Positions 36,081 to 47,084 of a stretch of 64,000 nucleotides of DNA are shown here, one piece after another. The number at the start of each line of letters is the position of its first letter. Within the stretch, counting starts at the first letter, position 1. Under the pieces are notes generated by a model that worked only from the letters and a program-made list of their open reading frames with translations, ran no database searches and had not been told where the DNA came from. Origin of the DNA: Myotis daubentonii (Eukaryota > Chordata > Mammalia > Chiroptera > Vespertilionidae); contig NC_081842.1 of the NCBI RefSeq assembly GCF_963259705.1, positions 91,130,433 through 91,194,432 of the forward strand, in the 5' to 3' direction. The position numbers and the translations under genes are program-made.

Positions 36081-36230
36081 CCGTACCCTTTTATGTAATG
36101 ATGTTTACTTTGAATTTATATTAGTTCACACAAACACTCCATCCATGCTTTTGTTCCGGCCCTCCGGTCCAGTTTAAGAACCCATTGTGGCCCTCGAGTC
36201 AAAAAATTTGCCCACCCCTGCTAGACTCCC
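35977..36230. mobile_element. Nonautonomous hAT-type DNA transposon
   Basis: Terminal inverted repeats CAGCAGGGGGCAAACTACGG (left) and TTTGCCCACCCCTG (right; complement CAGGGGTGGGCAAA) enclose CGGGCCGGATCTGGCCCG and TCCGGCCCTCCGGTCC, a composition typical of bat nhAT elements. Both flanks carry CTAGAC, the remains of an 8-bp target duplication (imperfect, so the left end may be off by 2-3 bp). A run of 42 A occupies the middle. No transposase coding. Confidence 0.88.
36037..36078 (+). repeat. Poly-A run of 42 inside the hAT element
   Basis: An uninterrupted A homopolymer, likely expanded after insertion from a shorter internal A tract. Confidence 0.95.
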
Positions 36231-36590
36231 AAACTCTAAAATTTGCCCTGTTTGCTGAGGGCAATATGTACATTGTCAATTGATCAGAAACTGTTGTTAA
36301 TGTTTCAATAGCTAAAATCTCTTTAGAAAATAAAGGAGGATCTACTTTTGGGAAAACATTATGTTTAATAGAATTTTTACTTTTATTTCAATTTTTAATA
36401 TTGTTAACCATTACTATTTCCTTTCACTCTGCCTTGAAAATATATATATATATATATATATTTAATACAATAATTTATGTCCTTGACATGTTGACAGGAT
36501 TTTTTGTTGTAATTTATTCTGCTATATTCAATCAAGAGGCATGTAAGTATAGATTGGGGTGAATTATTTTAAAGTTAAGGAGCTGGGGTA
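36231..36590. other. AT-rich spacer with (TA)n
   Basis: Unique sequence between the hAT element and Helitron H6. A TA microsatellite of about 10 units lies at 36441-36461. Nothing else seen. Confidence 0.5.
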
Positions 36591-36906
36591 TCCTATATAA
36601 TGAAAGCATAATATGCAAATAGCCTGAACAGCTGAAAGACTGGTCGGCGTGGAGTGGGGCTAGCGAGCAGGTCGCACCAGGCCAGGCAAGGCAGGTGCCA
36701 GCGGGCAGAGGGAGGGGATGGCAATCAGGGGGCGGCAGGATGATGAGCATCCCCAGATCGACCTGCTGGTCATCTCCCGCAGAGGGCGGCCAGACTGCGG
36801 CTTAGCTGTCAGTTGGACATCCCCTGAGGGCTCCGGGACTCCAAGAGGGCGCAGGTCAGGCTGAGGGACCCCCACGTGCATGAACTTTCATGCACCAGGC
36901 CTCTAG
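36591..36906 (+). mobile_element. HeliBat-type Helitron (copy H6)
   Basis: Starts A|TCCTATATAATGAAAGC, has ATGCAAAT 22 bp from the 5' end, and ends GTGCATGAACTTTCATGCAC (hairpin) CAGGCCTCTAG|T. The body has the shared HeliBat blocks (TTGGACATCCCCTGAGGGCTCC, GGGCGCAGGTCAGGCTGAGG). Short and nonautonomous; minus-strand frames of 70 codons are incidental. Confidence 0.96.
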
Positions 36907-38025
36907 TGTCAGTATAAGAGAATAACGATGAGAGAGGAAATAGGAGAAAGACCAGCAACCAGGAGAGGCCATCAACATTACAATCCTCAAGCTAAAGAGA
37001 AGGCAGGAAAATGCAACTATGAGATATTTAAAGTGGTTCATCTTTTATGAAGTGCATTAAAGCTTTCTTGAAGCATCTGTATAATAGTAGGAAAACAAAA
37101 GTTGGTTGATTGGCAGATTGCGTTCATTTTCAACATGATTTCTCAGGTTTTGCATATGTAAATTGATATTTATAGACAGCAAACATGAAACATGTAATAA
37201 AATATTAGACTTAGAGCAGGTCTCTGTATCTGCATACATGTATTTTCAGTTAATTTATGTTCTTTCTTCTCTTTACCTAGAATTTAGCCTCTTCTCTCTC
37301 TTTCTTCCCCATCTCTTATTTCTCTCAGTCAGTCAACTCTATCAATCTACATTGTTTAACTTTAAAGTTTTCTATCAACTCCATGTGCTTCTTCATATAG
37401 TTTTCTCACTTTCACTGTTATGACTTCCTTTACTGACTTGCTTTATCTCAGTCAATCTGCTGGAATTCTTTTGCATGTGATTTTTCTGCCACCACTTTGT
37501 CTCTCTACAAGGTAGATACCTGTCTTGTAAAAATATCGGTGGTTGTTTCTTTCTCCTGGTGCTTAGATAATATTGCCGTATTTGGGAGATTTTGCACCAA
37601 TATATATAACTAATACAAAATGCTACTAAAAATCCATAAACAAACTTCCTATTTATCTTTGTGTGCAATGTTAGAAAAAGTAAATATAAGAAAAATAAAA
37701 TTTGGTAGATTATATTAAAATATAATTCAGCCTAATATGATAATCAAACAAAAATGTAAAACATTATGTTACTTTCACTGGATACCAGCATCAATCTGAA
37801 AATAAATGAAATTGTCAATTTTATATTTATTTATAAAATTGAGAAAAAATAATCATAAATAAGTTTAAAATTTCAAGAAGTAATGTAAAAACATTAATTC
37901 ATAAATCTTAATGATCATGTTAAGTAGCATTATTAAATTGGTTTCAAATGTTATTTATTTTGTCAATAAAATAATATTCAAAATTGAGTGTGTATAATTA
38001 CTACAAAATTACTAAAATTATTTAA
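36907..38025. other. AT-rich unique sequence
   Basis: No recognised gene. Frames of 60-91 codons carry no motif. Confidence 0.5.
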
Positions 38026-38039
38026 AAGATAAGAGTTTT

Positions 38040-38310
38040 TTATTTTTATTTATTTATTTTTTTATTTTGTTTTATTGCTTAAAGAATGACAAAGAGTATT
38101 ACATATGTCTCCTTTCCCCCCACCCTTGACATTTCCCCGGCCTCCCCTACCCCCCAGTGTCTTATGTCCATTGGTTATGCTTATATGCATGCATACAAGT
38201 CCTTCGGTTTATCTCTTACCCCCCTCCTGCCCCCCAACCCTCCCCAGCCTTCCCGCTGTAGTTTGACAGTCTGTTCGAGGCTGCTCTGCCTCTGTATCTA
38301 ATTTTTTTGT
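38040..38310 (-). mobile_element. L1 3' end with target duplication
   Basis: Complement of a young L1 3' end (AGTATTACATATGTCTCC, GTCCATTGGTTATGCTTATATGCATGC, GTTTGACAGTCTG), 5' truncated. Flanked by a perfect 14-bp direct repeat AAGATAAGAGTTTT (38026-38039 and 38311-38324). Confidence 0.95.
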
Positions 38311-38324
38311 AAGATAAGAGTTTT

Positions 38325-38984
38325 AAAGCCCCAAAAGAAAACAGTTAAGGCAAGAAAAATATATTAAATACTTGACAACAAATGAGAATTTGGTTACATG
38401 TTCATGTACTTTAAAAGAGAACAGTATAGAATGTTTAAAGGTATTGACTATAAATATTGACTAGGAAGTGAACTAATAAAAAATGATGGAAACAATGCGA
38501 TACACTGTCATTGCATAGAATTCACATAGCTCCTTTTCTCTCCTAAAGAACAAAAATGCCTAAGTTATCATCATGGACTTTAGGAAATAAATCTCAGATA
38601 TCACAAGATTATCATCTAAAGGTCACCACACTGAGGCTAAGGTTGCATAATTTTCAGTGGCAAGGAAAGACCAGGATTCTAAGCAGGTGATGTATTTTTT
38701 TGCCCCAGCTGCCTCTTTATGTAGATTTGTATACTCCCTATGTTTTTGTAAAGTCAATCAGTGAAATTTTAAGATTTACGAGACTCTTCGAGAAAGGTGG
38801 CGTCCAACCTACAATATCCTAAGACAGGGAGAGGCTAAGGACTAAAAGGAGCATGAAAGGCTGAAAAAGTAAGTGGGGTATGTCTCATACCTGGCACTTT
38901 GTAACCTTGAATAGAAACCAAATTTTCTAATTATGGCTAGAATTAAAATTAACCCAAAATGTGGGGTGATCCAGTCTGAGTTCA
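38325..38984. other. Unique sequence
   Basis: No gene or clear repeat recognised. Confidence 0.45.
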
Positions 38985-39715
38985 TTGTTTCAAGATATCA
39001 AAGAATGAAGGTGTGGACAACAATGGTAGGTTGAAGCAAAGTTCATTGAGAGAAACTAGTCCTTAAAAAGGTGCGGCTGGGTTCCCAAAGCACGCCAGTG
39101 TCCAGAGCTTCCTGTCCATGTTACAGTTGGGTGTTAAACTTCATTAGTCCATGTATGGAATCCCACATGGCCATAAGACACGTGGGCGCAGGGATGTGCT
39201 CCCCTGCCACAGGGATGTCAGGAACCCATTGCAAGCCAGAGAGGAGAGGAGAAAGAGAGAACACACTTTTTTTTTTCTTTATTGATTAAGGTATTACATA
39301 TGTGCCCTTATCCCCCCATTACCCTCCTCCCCACTCATGCCCTCACTCCCCTGGTGTCTGTGTCCATTGGTTATGCTTATATGCATGCATACAAGTCCTT
39401 TGGCTGAATGCGCTTTTTAATCTTCTGGCAGATACACACCTTGATAGTTCTTGATTGGTCCTTTCAACGAATTTTGCCTTAGCAACATCCTTGGGATTGG
39501 TTTAAATGCCTCATTGCCTTGTGACTGGTTATTTGCAAGCTGCCTGTCTTAGCAACATCCATACATTTTAGAGTTTGTCTCCTTAGTGGGCCCTTCCTTC
39601 CCTGCCCAGCAGGGTTGTCCTAGTAACTCCACCCAGCTAGACTCAAGGGTTATACTTTCTCCTCCCATGGTCCCATCCCTGTCTACCTAGCTCACTTCTG
39701 TCTCCTCAAAAATGG
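38985..39715. mobile_element. LTR-like interspersed repeat split by an L1 tail (family unassigned)
   Basis: The left part (GGTTGAAGCAAAGTTCATTG ... GAAACCCATTGCAAGCC-like) and the right part (TTTTTAATCTTCTGGCAG ... GCCTTAGCAACATCC, repeated near 39477 and 39548, ... TTCTCCTCCCATGG) flank an L1 insertion and look like one element of moderately GC-rich, ERV-LTR-like composition. The CTTAGCAACATCC word occurring twice about 70 bp apart fits a U3-type repeat. No gag, pol or env is present. Identity as an LTR is an inference from style only. Confidence 0.4.
39271..39405 (-). mobile_element. Short L1 3' end inserted in the LTR-like repeat
   Basis: Complement of the tail (CTTTATTGATTAAGGTATTAC) and 3'UTR (TCCATTGGTTATGCTTATATG), only about 135 bp. 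The flanks GAACACACTTTT and GAATGCGCTTTT are the same target site differing at C/T and A/G positions, as CpG decay would produce. Confidence 0.88.
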
Positions 39716-39871
39716 ATTTTTGCCTTAGCTGGTTTGGTTCAGTGGATAGAGCATTGGCCGGCAGGCTAAAGGGTCCCAGGTTTGATTCCAGCCAAGGGCA
39801 TATGCCCACGTTTCAGGTTCAATCCCCAGTAGAGGGTGTGCAGGAGGCAGCCAATCAATGATTCTCATCAT

Positions 39872-39903
39872 TGATGTGTGTGTGTGTGTGTCTGTGTGTG
39901 TGT
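39872..39903 (+). repeat. (TG)n microsatellite at the Ves/L1 junction
   Basis: TG repeat with one TC interruption, probably grown from the GATGTTTC site of Ves after L1 insertion. Confidence 0.9.
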
Positions 39904-40092
39904 GTTTAATATTTCTTTATTGTTGAAAGTATTACATATGTCCATTTTTTTTTTCCTTCACAGAACCCCTTTAATCTCCCCTTGCGGTGCCCCCCCACCT
40001 CACCCCAGGCCCTCAGCACCCTACTGTCTGTGTCCATGGGTTATGCATATATGCATAAAAGATCTTTGGTTCATTTCCTCCCATCCACTCAC
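39904..40092 (-). mobile_element. L1 3' end inside the Ves SINE
   Basis: Complement of tail and 3'UTR: TTTCTTTATTGTTGAAAGTATTACATATGTCC, then a C-rich stretch, GTCCATGGGTTATGCATATATGC and GATCTTTGGTTCATTTCC. 5' truncated. Its poly-T side abuts the TG run 39872-39903, so a target duplication cannot be read. Confidence 0.88.
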
Positions 40093-40155
40093 CCTCCCCA
40101 TCTCTCTCTTTCTCCCTTACTCTCTGAAGTCAATAAAAAATATATTTTTTAAAAA

Positions 40156-42559
40156 ATAGACCTTCTTTAGACTGGGAAGCAGATCAAGTGGTAGCCTATA
40201 ACTCCTTCAAACTCAGACACAAGTTCATTCATCTCTGCCATCTCTTTACTTTTTTTCTGCCACTCATGAATTTAGAAGTGCATCTGAAAAAGCCACAGAA
40301 ATGCATTAACTTTAAGGTATGCTCTCTTATAATTGCAATGAACTAGTCTCACCTTTTAATTTTAAAATATATTACATATACTTATAAGCAATTCTTTTAA
40401 TGGAACTGCATTAAGTTGAATTCCTCCAAAAGCAATGTTTTAAAATGAAATAATTACTTTGATTTATGTGAATGTCTTACATTAAATAAATCCACCTTGC
40501 TTTTACATTATACAGGTAAAAAGAATATTTTAGTTCACTTTGAATTGCTTTACCATTCTTCATAGTCCTGAGAGCTCAATATTTTGATTAGAAAATTTCT
40601 AGAATGCAAATGTCATCACTACATTGTCCTCTTTACTACATATTCTTTATTTGCCTTAGTAGATTGCCCATGAAGATTTTAGATTCAGTCAAGTGTCCTA
40701 AAATACATGGTATATTGGAGGATAAAACTATTGGAGGGTTAATTGACTGCAATCATTTTGGCTAGAGATATTAAAATGATTAAATATGCTGATTTTCTGT
40801 TAATCATTGAGTAGTTGTAATATTACATATAAAAATTATAGAACAAAAATAGAAAAAAATTTCAACTCATAGAGATTATAAATCAATTTACATTCAAGCA
40901 GTATTTCATTCTATTTAAAATCAACTCATTAATAGTCTTTTGTGAACCTTTCTCATACCACTAAAATACAGTTCCCAAAACTCATTTCAAATTCTTGCTT
41001 CCTATTATCTATTGAACTTTGTGTTTGTGAATAGCAGATGTTAAAATGCAACCATACTCTATCAATCTGTCCTTTTATGTATAACCTATATAAGAATTAA
41101 AGTTAAAATTTCCTCTGCCTATATTATACAACTCTTAACTATAATTTATTAGAATAAGGACAGGATTAAAGTATATGACTGCTCATAAGAGGAAGTCATT
41201 AACCATCCTTTGGACTAAGATGATTGTGAAAGGATATCTTCAACTACCTGTTCTTTACTGTGTTCATAGAAAATGATTAGATGTGGTAGCTTTCAAACAC
41301 TGAGAGTTAGAAAATAAAGTTAAGGTACAAATAATCATGTATTTATAAGTACTCACTGTGGCATTATATATTCTACAAAAATGAAATATTAGAAACCAAC
41401 TGAATGTCCTAAAGTCAGAGGATATTTTTTTAATGTTGTTAAAAATCAGAGTAGGGAATAATTTTTGGTAATCCAAATTATATTTTTGATAAACTGTTAG
41501 TGGTTATAAATATGCTCAAAGTCTAATACTAAGCAAAAAAAAAGGAATTTAAGAAATCTATTTTGTCTTGATTCTAAGTACATTATCATCATCACCTACA
41601 ATTTAGAAAGTGCTAAAAAAAGAACACTTGAAGACATATTGCAGCATTAACAGAAGTTTGAGGAAAACAATTATAGTGTATCAGGGAGAATTGTTAACAT
41701 TTTGGACAATGAGGTAATGAGTGATTTTTTTTTCTTTAGTATCTTTTTCTTAATGATGATGCTTTCTTTTTATAGTCAGAAAATATTAAAAAGAAATTAA
41801 TTAAAAAGCCATTGTGTAATTAATAGCATAATAGTGTTTTAAACATATATATTAAGAGTTAAGAAGAAAAATTCTTATGGCTGTTTCTGATGCATTTTCA
41901 TAAAAGAGAAGGGACTGGAATGGTCTGTGGGGAATCCAAAATGAAGTTTCTGATGTATGAAGACATGAACGTCATTTAGGTAACAGAAATGTCCACTTCC
42001 AATGATAATAGGTAGGATGTTGATTACTGTTACATGTATGTTATAGATAAGCATCCACATATTTTACTGGAAACATCTTGAAAGAAAAAATTTATCTTTC
42101 CTCTCCTGAAACCTAATTGGTAGCTGAGTTTAAAGGGCATGTACCAAGTGGTTAAAATTATTGTTTAATCCAACAAAGAAATTTCAAAATCCCTAATCAG
42201 TGCTACAATAAACTACATGGCTTATTTAGTTGCAAAATAAATTGTTTCATCTCATTTCTGTCTTTTGGATTTCTTCCATTTAATCTCTTTAGATATTATT
42301 ATTTTATCAGGCTTCAGTATCAGGACTAAACTGATAAAATATAAGTGTGATGCTTACTTACCTGAGGTTTAGCCTAATCATGGCACCACCACCTCTCTCT
42401 CTCCATGTTTATCTAGCTCAGTCACACATTACATTCTCATTGCCATAAATCAAAGTGAGCTGCCTCATCCCTCTTCATTTTATTACTAAATTGAAAGAAC
42501 ACACTAACCCACAAAATGTCAAATGTTTAATGGTTTAAAATATAAGAGCCCAGAATATC
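40156..42559. other. AT-rich unique sequence
   Basis: About 2.4 kb without gene, RNA or recognisable repeat. Confidence 0.5.
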
Positions 42560-42690
42560 ACTCCTACCATTTATTGGGCATCAATTGTGTGCCAAACCCA
42601 GTGAAAAGTAATTTACACAATCTTTTACACAGCTTTTCAGCTTATTGTTATGGCAAAAAGCATGTTTGAAATCTGAAAATCAGAAGCAAG
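42560..42690 (+). mobile_element. MIR SINE fragment
   Basis: ACCATTTATTGGGCATCAATTGTGTGCCAAACCCAGTG ... TTTACACAATCTTTTACACAGC follows the MIR core (TTTATTGAGCACTTACTATGTGCCAGGCACTGTG ... TTTACATATATTATCTC). Confidence 0.7.
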
Positions 42691-43620
42691 AATGGCATGA
42701 GGATTACAATACTGAAGAAATAATATTAACTGTGCTGAGTTGTCAACTATTATTTGAATAACTCATTGAGAATAGGGCCTGAGAAATAAAATGATAAAAT
42801 CTAGGCTTGCACATGATCCCTAAATTTAAGTTATTAACATGTAAGTAGTTAGAAACAATCATTATATACTAGTATATCTTAACATCTGTACTGCACAATA
42901 TCTCTACTCCTAAGTGGATAGAAAATACCACAGACAGTAAGACAGTAAGATCTCAATTAGCTCTTAAATGGGTCACATTAACATGAGGAAGTAATTTAGG
43001 CATTGGGGCATCATGGCTCAGTAGTTTTATTTTTCTTGTTATATAATACTAAATTAAATAGAGTGCTTAAAATCTCAGAAGATAATATTGAGGTTAGACT
43101 ACAAAATGACCTTTAACTTTAGATATTAGTAGAAATACAGAGAATGAAGTTTTATTAAAATAAGCAGACAAACAAAATAAGAGACACTGTAGAAAATCAA
43201 AGCAGGATGACAATCTATAATTTGGGTAGTCAAAAATCCTTGTGGGAACTTAGAATTCAAACTGTAGGTAATATTATAAATAAAGAAATACTTTGTTTTT
43301 CCATAGCTGCATTCCCAATGTGTATAACAAATTATAAAACATAATGAACTCTTATTGTTGAATGGATTAATGAATTAATAAATGTATGATTATATTAAAA
43401 TTTTAGAAAGAAACTTAACTTTGACACATTTTAATAATAGTTAATTGGTTGTATTATTGTGTATTTAATTTGGAGGTCTTCCAGTAACTACTAAAATGTT
43501 AAGGCTCCTTAAGGGAAACATAACAGAAATCACAAAATTAAGAAAATAAAGTCTAAGTAAAAATTAACTTACACAACTATTTTGGCTGATAAAAGAACAG
43601 CAATCAGTGAAACTATTTAA
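42691..43620. other. AT-rich unique sequence
   Basis: No gene or clear repeat. Confidence 0.5.
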
Positions 43621-43632
43621 GAATCTAAAAAG

Positions 43633-46224
43633 TAGACTTCTGGTTAAGATGGTGGCATAGGTAAATGCTATACTTGAATCCTCCCATAACCATATCAAAA
43701 TTACAAATAAACCACAGAAGAACCATAATTCAGAATCACCTGAAATCTGACTGAATGGAAGTCCTACAACTAGGTGAAGGGTTGGGGACACAGAATGGAC
43801 TTGTCCAGCATAAAAATTCGAAGGGATATCTTGGCTGTGGAGGTGCCCCCTGAGGAGCAAGGGGTCCCAGCCCCACACCAGACACACAGCCCCTGGTTCC
43901 AGGGCCAGAAAGAGAGTATCCATAACTTCTGGCTGTAAAAACCATTAGAGAGTGAGACGGAAGGCTGCTGTAGTCCCAGGCAGTTCCTCTTAAAGGGCCT
44001 GTACACAGATTTACTTAGACTCACACCCTCTGCACTGGGGCAGCAGCTCAAAAGGTGCCAAAAACATACAAAAAGAAACTGCCTGTCTGGCATTAGGACA
44101 ATAGCTAAAGGGGTAGCTTTCTCCTATTCAAAAGTGCTGCCAGGAGCCTTTTCTTAGACACCCCAAACCCAACAGAGTTGACTGGCAGGCACCATATCTG
44201 AGTCTCCATCAACCTAGTTCACACTGTTCACCCTGTCCTGGTGATACCCTGAGAACCTGCCCCACTCAACTGGCAGGCCCATGCAAGTCATTTCTAGTAG
44301 TTTTTCCATACAACTGGCCTCTCTTTCCTCACACTTTGAAATTTCCTAAAATCTCTCAAATAAGCAGCCTATGTATACCTCCTACCTTTTGCTAAGTGGC
44401 CCAAGGCCTGGCACTAGCAACAGCCTACTTTGGTTCCCAGATTGGCCTCTCCTGGGTACCTCTAAGCCCAACACTAGTAGTAGCCATCTGCAGATCATTT
44501 TGTAGTTCATGCTGGGTGGCTCCAGGCAGAGCATAAGTGGTGGCTTTGCACCTCTAGAGAAGCCCCAGAGCCAGTGCACCTTGTGGACAGCTTCAGACTA
44601 AACCAGATTACAGCCTTACCACCTCTGTTAGTGACATACTCATTGAGCACCACAGCCCCACTGAAGCAAATCCTACTCTACAGGGTCGACTCCTGTAGAG
44701 CAGCTCTTCCACTGTAGTCACAGCTAGTCTTCACAGCCAGTTGTCCTGGGGATCAACCCCTCCAAGTGATGCCAATAGCAATCAAGACTCAACTACAACA
44801 AGAGGTTGCACATAGCCCATACAGAGGCTCACCTGGAGCACCCAGGTCACATGACAGGGTAGGCTGCACCACTGAGCTCCATAGGACACCTACTACACAA
44901 GGCCACTTTACCAAGTCTGGAAGAAATAACAGTTCTACCTAACACATAGAAACAAAAATAGGGAAGTAGCCATAATGTAGAGATAAACAGGTTCCAAATG
45001 AAAGAACAAAACATAACCCCAAGGAGAAAAAAAACCTCAACAAAATGGAAATAAGAAATCTACCAGATGCAGAATTCAAAACAATGTTTATAAGGATGCT
45101 TAAGGAACTTAGTGAAAACTTAAACAGCATGAAAAAATGGCATAGAAAAAAAACAGTCAGAAGTGAAGGATATACTAACTGAAATGAAGAATGATTTACA
45201 GGGAATCAACAGTAGAGTAGGTGACTCAGAGAACCAAATCAGTGAGTTGGAATATAAGGAAGTGAAAAACATCTAATCAGAAGAGCAAAAATTAAAAAAA
45301 AAAGAAGATAGTGTATAAAGAGCCTCTGGGACAACTTCAAGCATACCAAGAGTTGCACCACGGGATACCAGAAGAAGAGAGAGATCAAGAAATTTAAAAC
45401 TTATTTGCAAAAATAAAGACAGAAAACTTACCTTACCTGGTGAAGAAAATAGGCATACAAGTCCAGGAATTACAGGGTCTCAAACAAGATGAACCCAAAA
45501 GGCCCATACCAAGGCACATCATAATTAAAATGCAAAAGGTTAAGGACAAAGAATCATAAAAGCAGCAAGTAAAAAGCAGCTATTTACCACCAAGAGAGCT
45601 CCCATAAGACTATCAGCTGCTTTCTCAACAGATCTTTTTCAGGCCAGAAGGGAGTGGCAAGATATATTCAAACTGATGAACAGCAAGGACCTACAAACAA
45701 GATCACTCTACCCAGCGAAGCTATCAGACTGAGAAGACAGATAAAGAGCTTCACTGACATGAAAAATGAAAGGAGTTCATCACCATCAAACTAGCATTAC
45801 CTGAAATGTTAAAGGGTCTCCTTTAAGAAGAAGAAAACAAGATAAAAAATAAGAACAATAAAATGGCAATAAATACATATCTATCAATAATTGAATCTAA
45901 AAATCAAAATAAATGAACAAGAAGGACAGAAACAGACTCATAGATACAGAGAACATTTTCAGAGTTGCCAGATGGGAAGGGGACTGGGAATGAGTGAGAA
46001 AAGGTGAAGGGATTTAAAAAGTGAGGGAATAGCCATGGGGATGTAAAGTACAGCATAGGGAATATAGTCAATAATATTCTAATAACTATGTGTGGTGTCA
46101 GATGGCTATGAGATTTATCAAGATGATCACTTTGTAAGTTGTATAATGCCTAGTCACCTAGAGTATACCTGACATTAATATAATATTTTATGTCAACTGT
46201 AATTTAAAAAAGATTTAAAATATA
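43633..46224 (+). mobile_element. HAL1 (half-LINE-1), apparently full length
   Basis: Order: 5' start AGACTTCTGGTTAAGATGGTGGC, a GC-rich 5'UTR with about 70-bp tandem units near 44390-44580, an ORF1 region, then directly a 3'UTR (AGAAGAAGAAAACAAG, GGCAATAAATACATATCTATC, GATGTAAAGTACAGCATAGGG) and tail TTTAAAATATATAAATC. No ORF2 sequence lies between ORF1 and the 3'UTR, which defines HAL1. Possible target repeat AATCTAAAAAG (43622-43632) versus AATCTAATAAAAG just after the element. Length of about 2.6 kb is reasonable for the family. Confidence 0.85.
45044..45824 (+). pseudogene. HAL1 ORF1 (RNA-binding protein) remnant, frameshifted
   Basis: In L1-type elements ORF1 encodes a trimeric RNA-binding chaperone with an N-terminal coiled coil, an RRM and a C-terminal domain. 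Here ATGGAAATAAGAAATC opens a frame reading LPDAEFKTMFIRMLKELSEN, the classic ORF1 coiled-coil entry. Later pieces (GAPIRLSA-like near 45600, FQARREWQDIFKLMNSKDL near 45640) are the C-terminal domain. Frameshifts and stops (for example after KNI near 45270) break it, so it cannot make protein. Confidence 0.8.
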
Positions 46225-46239
46225 TAAATCTAATAAAAG

Positions 46240-47055
46240 AACAATTACTGAGTTATTTCTTTCTACTGAAAGAATAAGAAGAAATTCTCTAAAATTGAAG
46301 ACAATCTTAGGAAAAATGCATAACTGTGATCCCACTGAAATTTAGAAAAAATAGATTTGGCAAAATTAATAAATTGATTTCTACCATCATTTATTAAATA
46401 AACATTTACTGATTGCCTGTAGATATCAGGAACTGCAATAGGAACTGGGAATACCGAGAGAGCTAAGAGATGCAACCTTCCCCCATGGTTCCAAGGAATA
46501 ATTTTTATCCCAGCCAGAGAATGAATTAGATACTCTTCACATTGTAATCTCTGAGTGCTGTGATGTATGTGTACTGCTATGATTTGAAGCATCATTTCTT
46601 GTAAAGTTCTCTTTTGATCCATTCAAAATCATACAATTCACAGAGAAATAGTTAAACGTGTAGCTCTAAAGCACTGTTCAAAGAAAAAAACTGATTGTTC
46701 GTCTAGCCATATTTCTATATAGCCTATAATTGGAAACAACAATTGCAATCTCCAGGTCTGTGGGGCAATATGCAAATCAGAATTCATCTGCACAATGGAG
46801 TTTTGTGATTTCTCTCAGTATAACCTATCTTTATTTGCCAGCTCCTTACATGACAGAGGGTTCAATAACCCCTACTTCTCCAGTGCTCTGGCAAAGGAGC
46901 AAGAGATTGCTTTCCAGGCGGGTAGTCACAAGTAAGCAATTTCAGGAATCCTCTAATGAGGCAACCCATAATGGTTTTCCTAACTGAGTTCTTTCTCCAA
47001 CCACAGGAGAGAGAAAAAAGTAATTCTAAATTCTAGCAGCCTGTTTTAAGGAGGA
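46240..47055. other. Unique sequence with a possible old repeat
   Basis: 46385-46480 (TTTATTAAATAAACATTTACTGATTGCC ... GGAACTGGGAATACCGAGAG) looks like an ancient MIR/L2-era repeat. The 119-codon minus frame 46263-46622 spans it and has no family motif. Confidence 0.4.
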
Positions 47056-47084
47056 ACACACACACACACACACACACACACACA
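47056..47084 (+). repeat. (AC)n microsatellite
   Basis: About 14 AC units. Confidence 0.97.

Larger units (their letters stand above)
39722..40155 (+). mobile_element. Ves SINE interrupted by an L1 3' end
   Basis: The Ves head and body (GCCTTAGCTGGTTTGGTTCAGTGG, GGTTTGATTCCAG, GAGGGTGTGCAGGAGGCAGCC, TCATCATTGATG) stop at a TG run. After an L1 insert the Ves CT-rich 3' part resumes (CTCTCTCTTTCTCCCTTACTC, AAGTCAATAAAAAATATATTTT). The two halves make one near-complete SINE. Confidence 0.88.

Noticed and set aside
38985..39715. Complete endogenous retrovirus
   Set aside because: No gag, pol, env or primer-binding site is seen and there is no second LTR. At most a solitary LTR-like repeat.
43564..44093. 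Overlapping 107-119-codon minus frames
   Set aside because: They are antisense to the HAL1 5'UTR, GC-rich and without recognisable domains.
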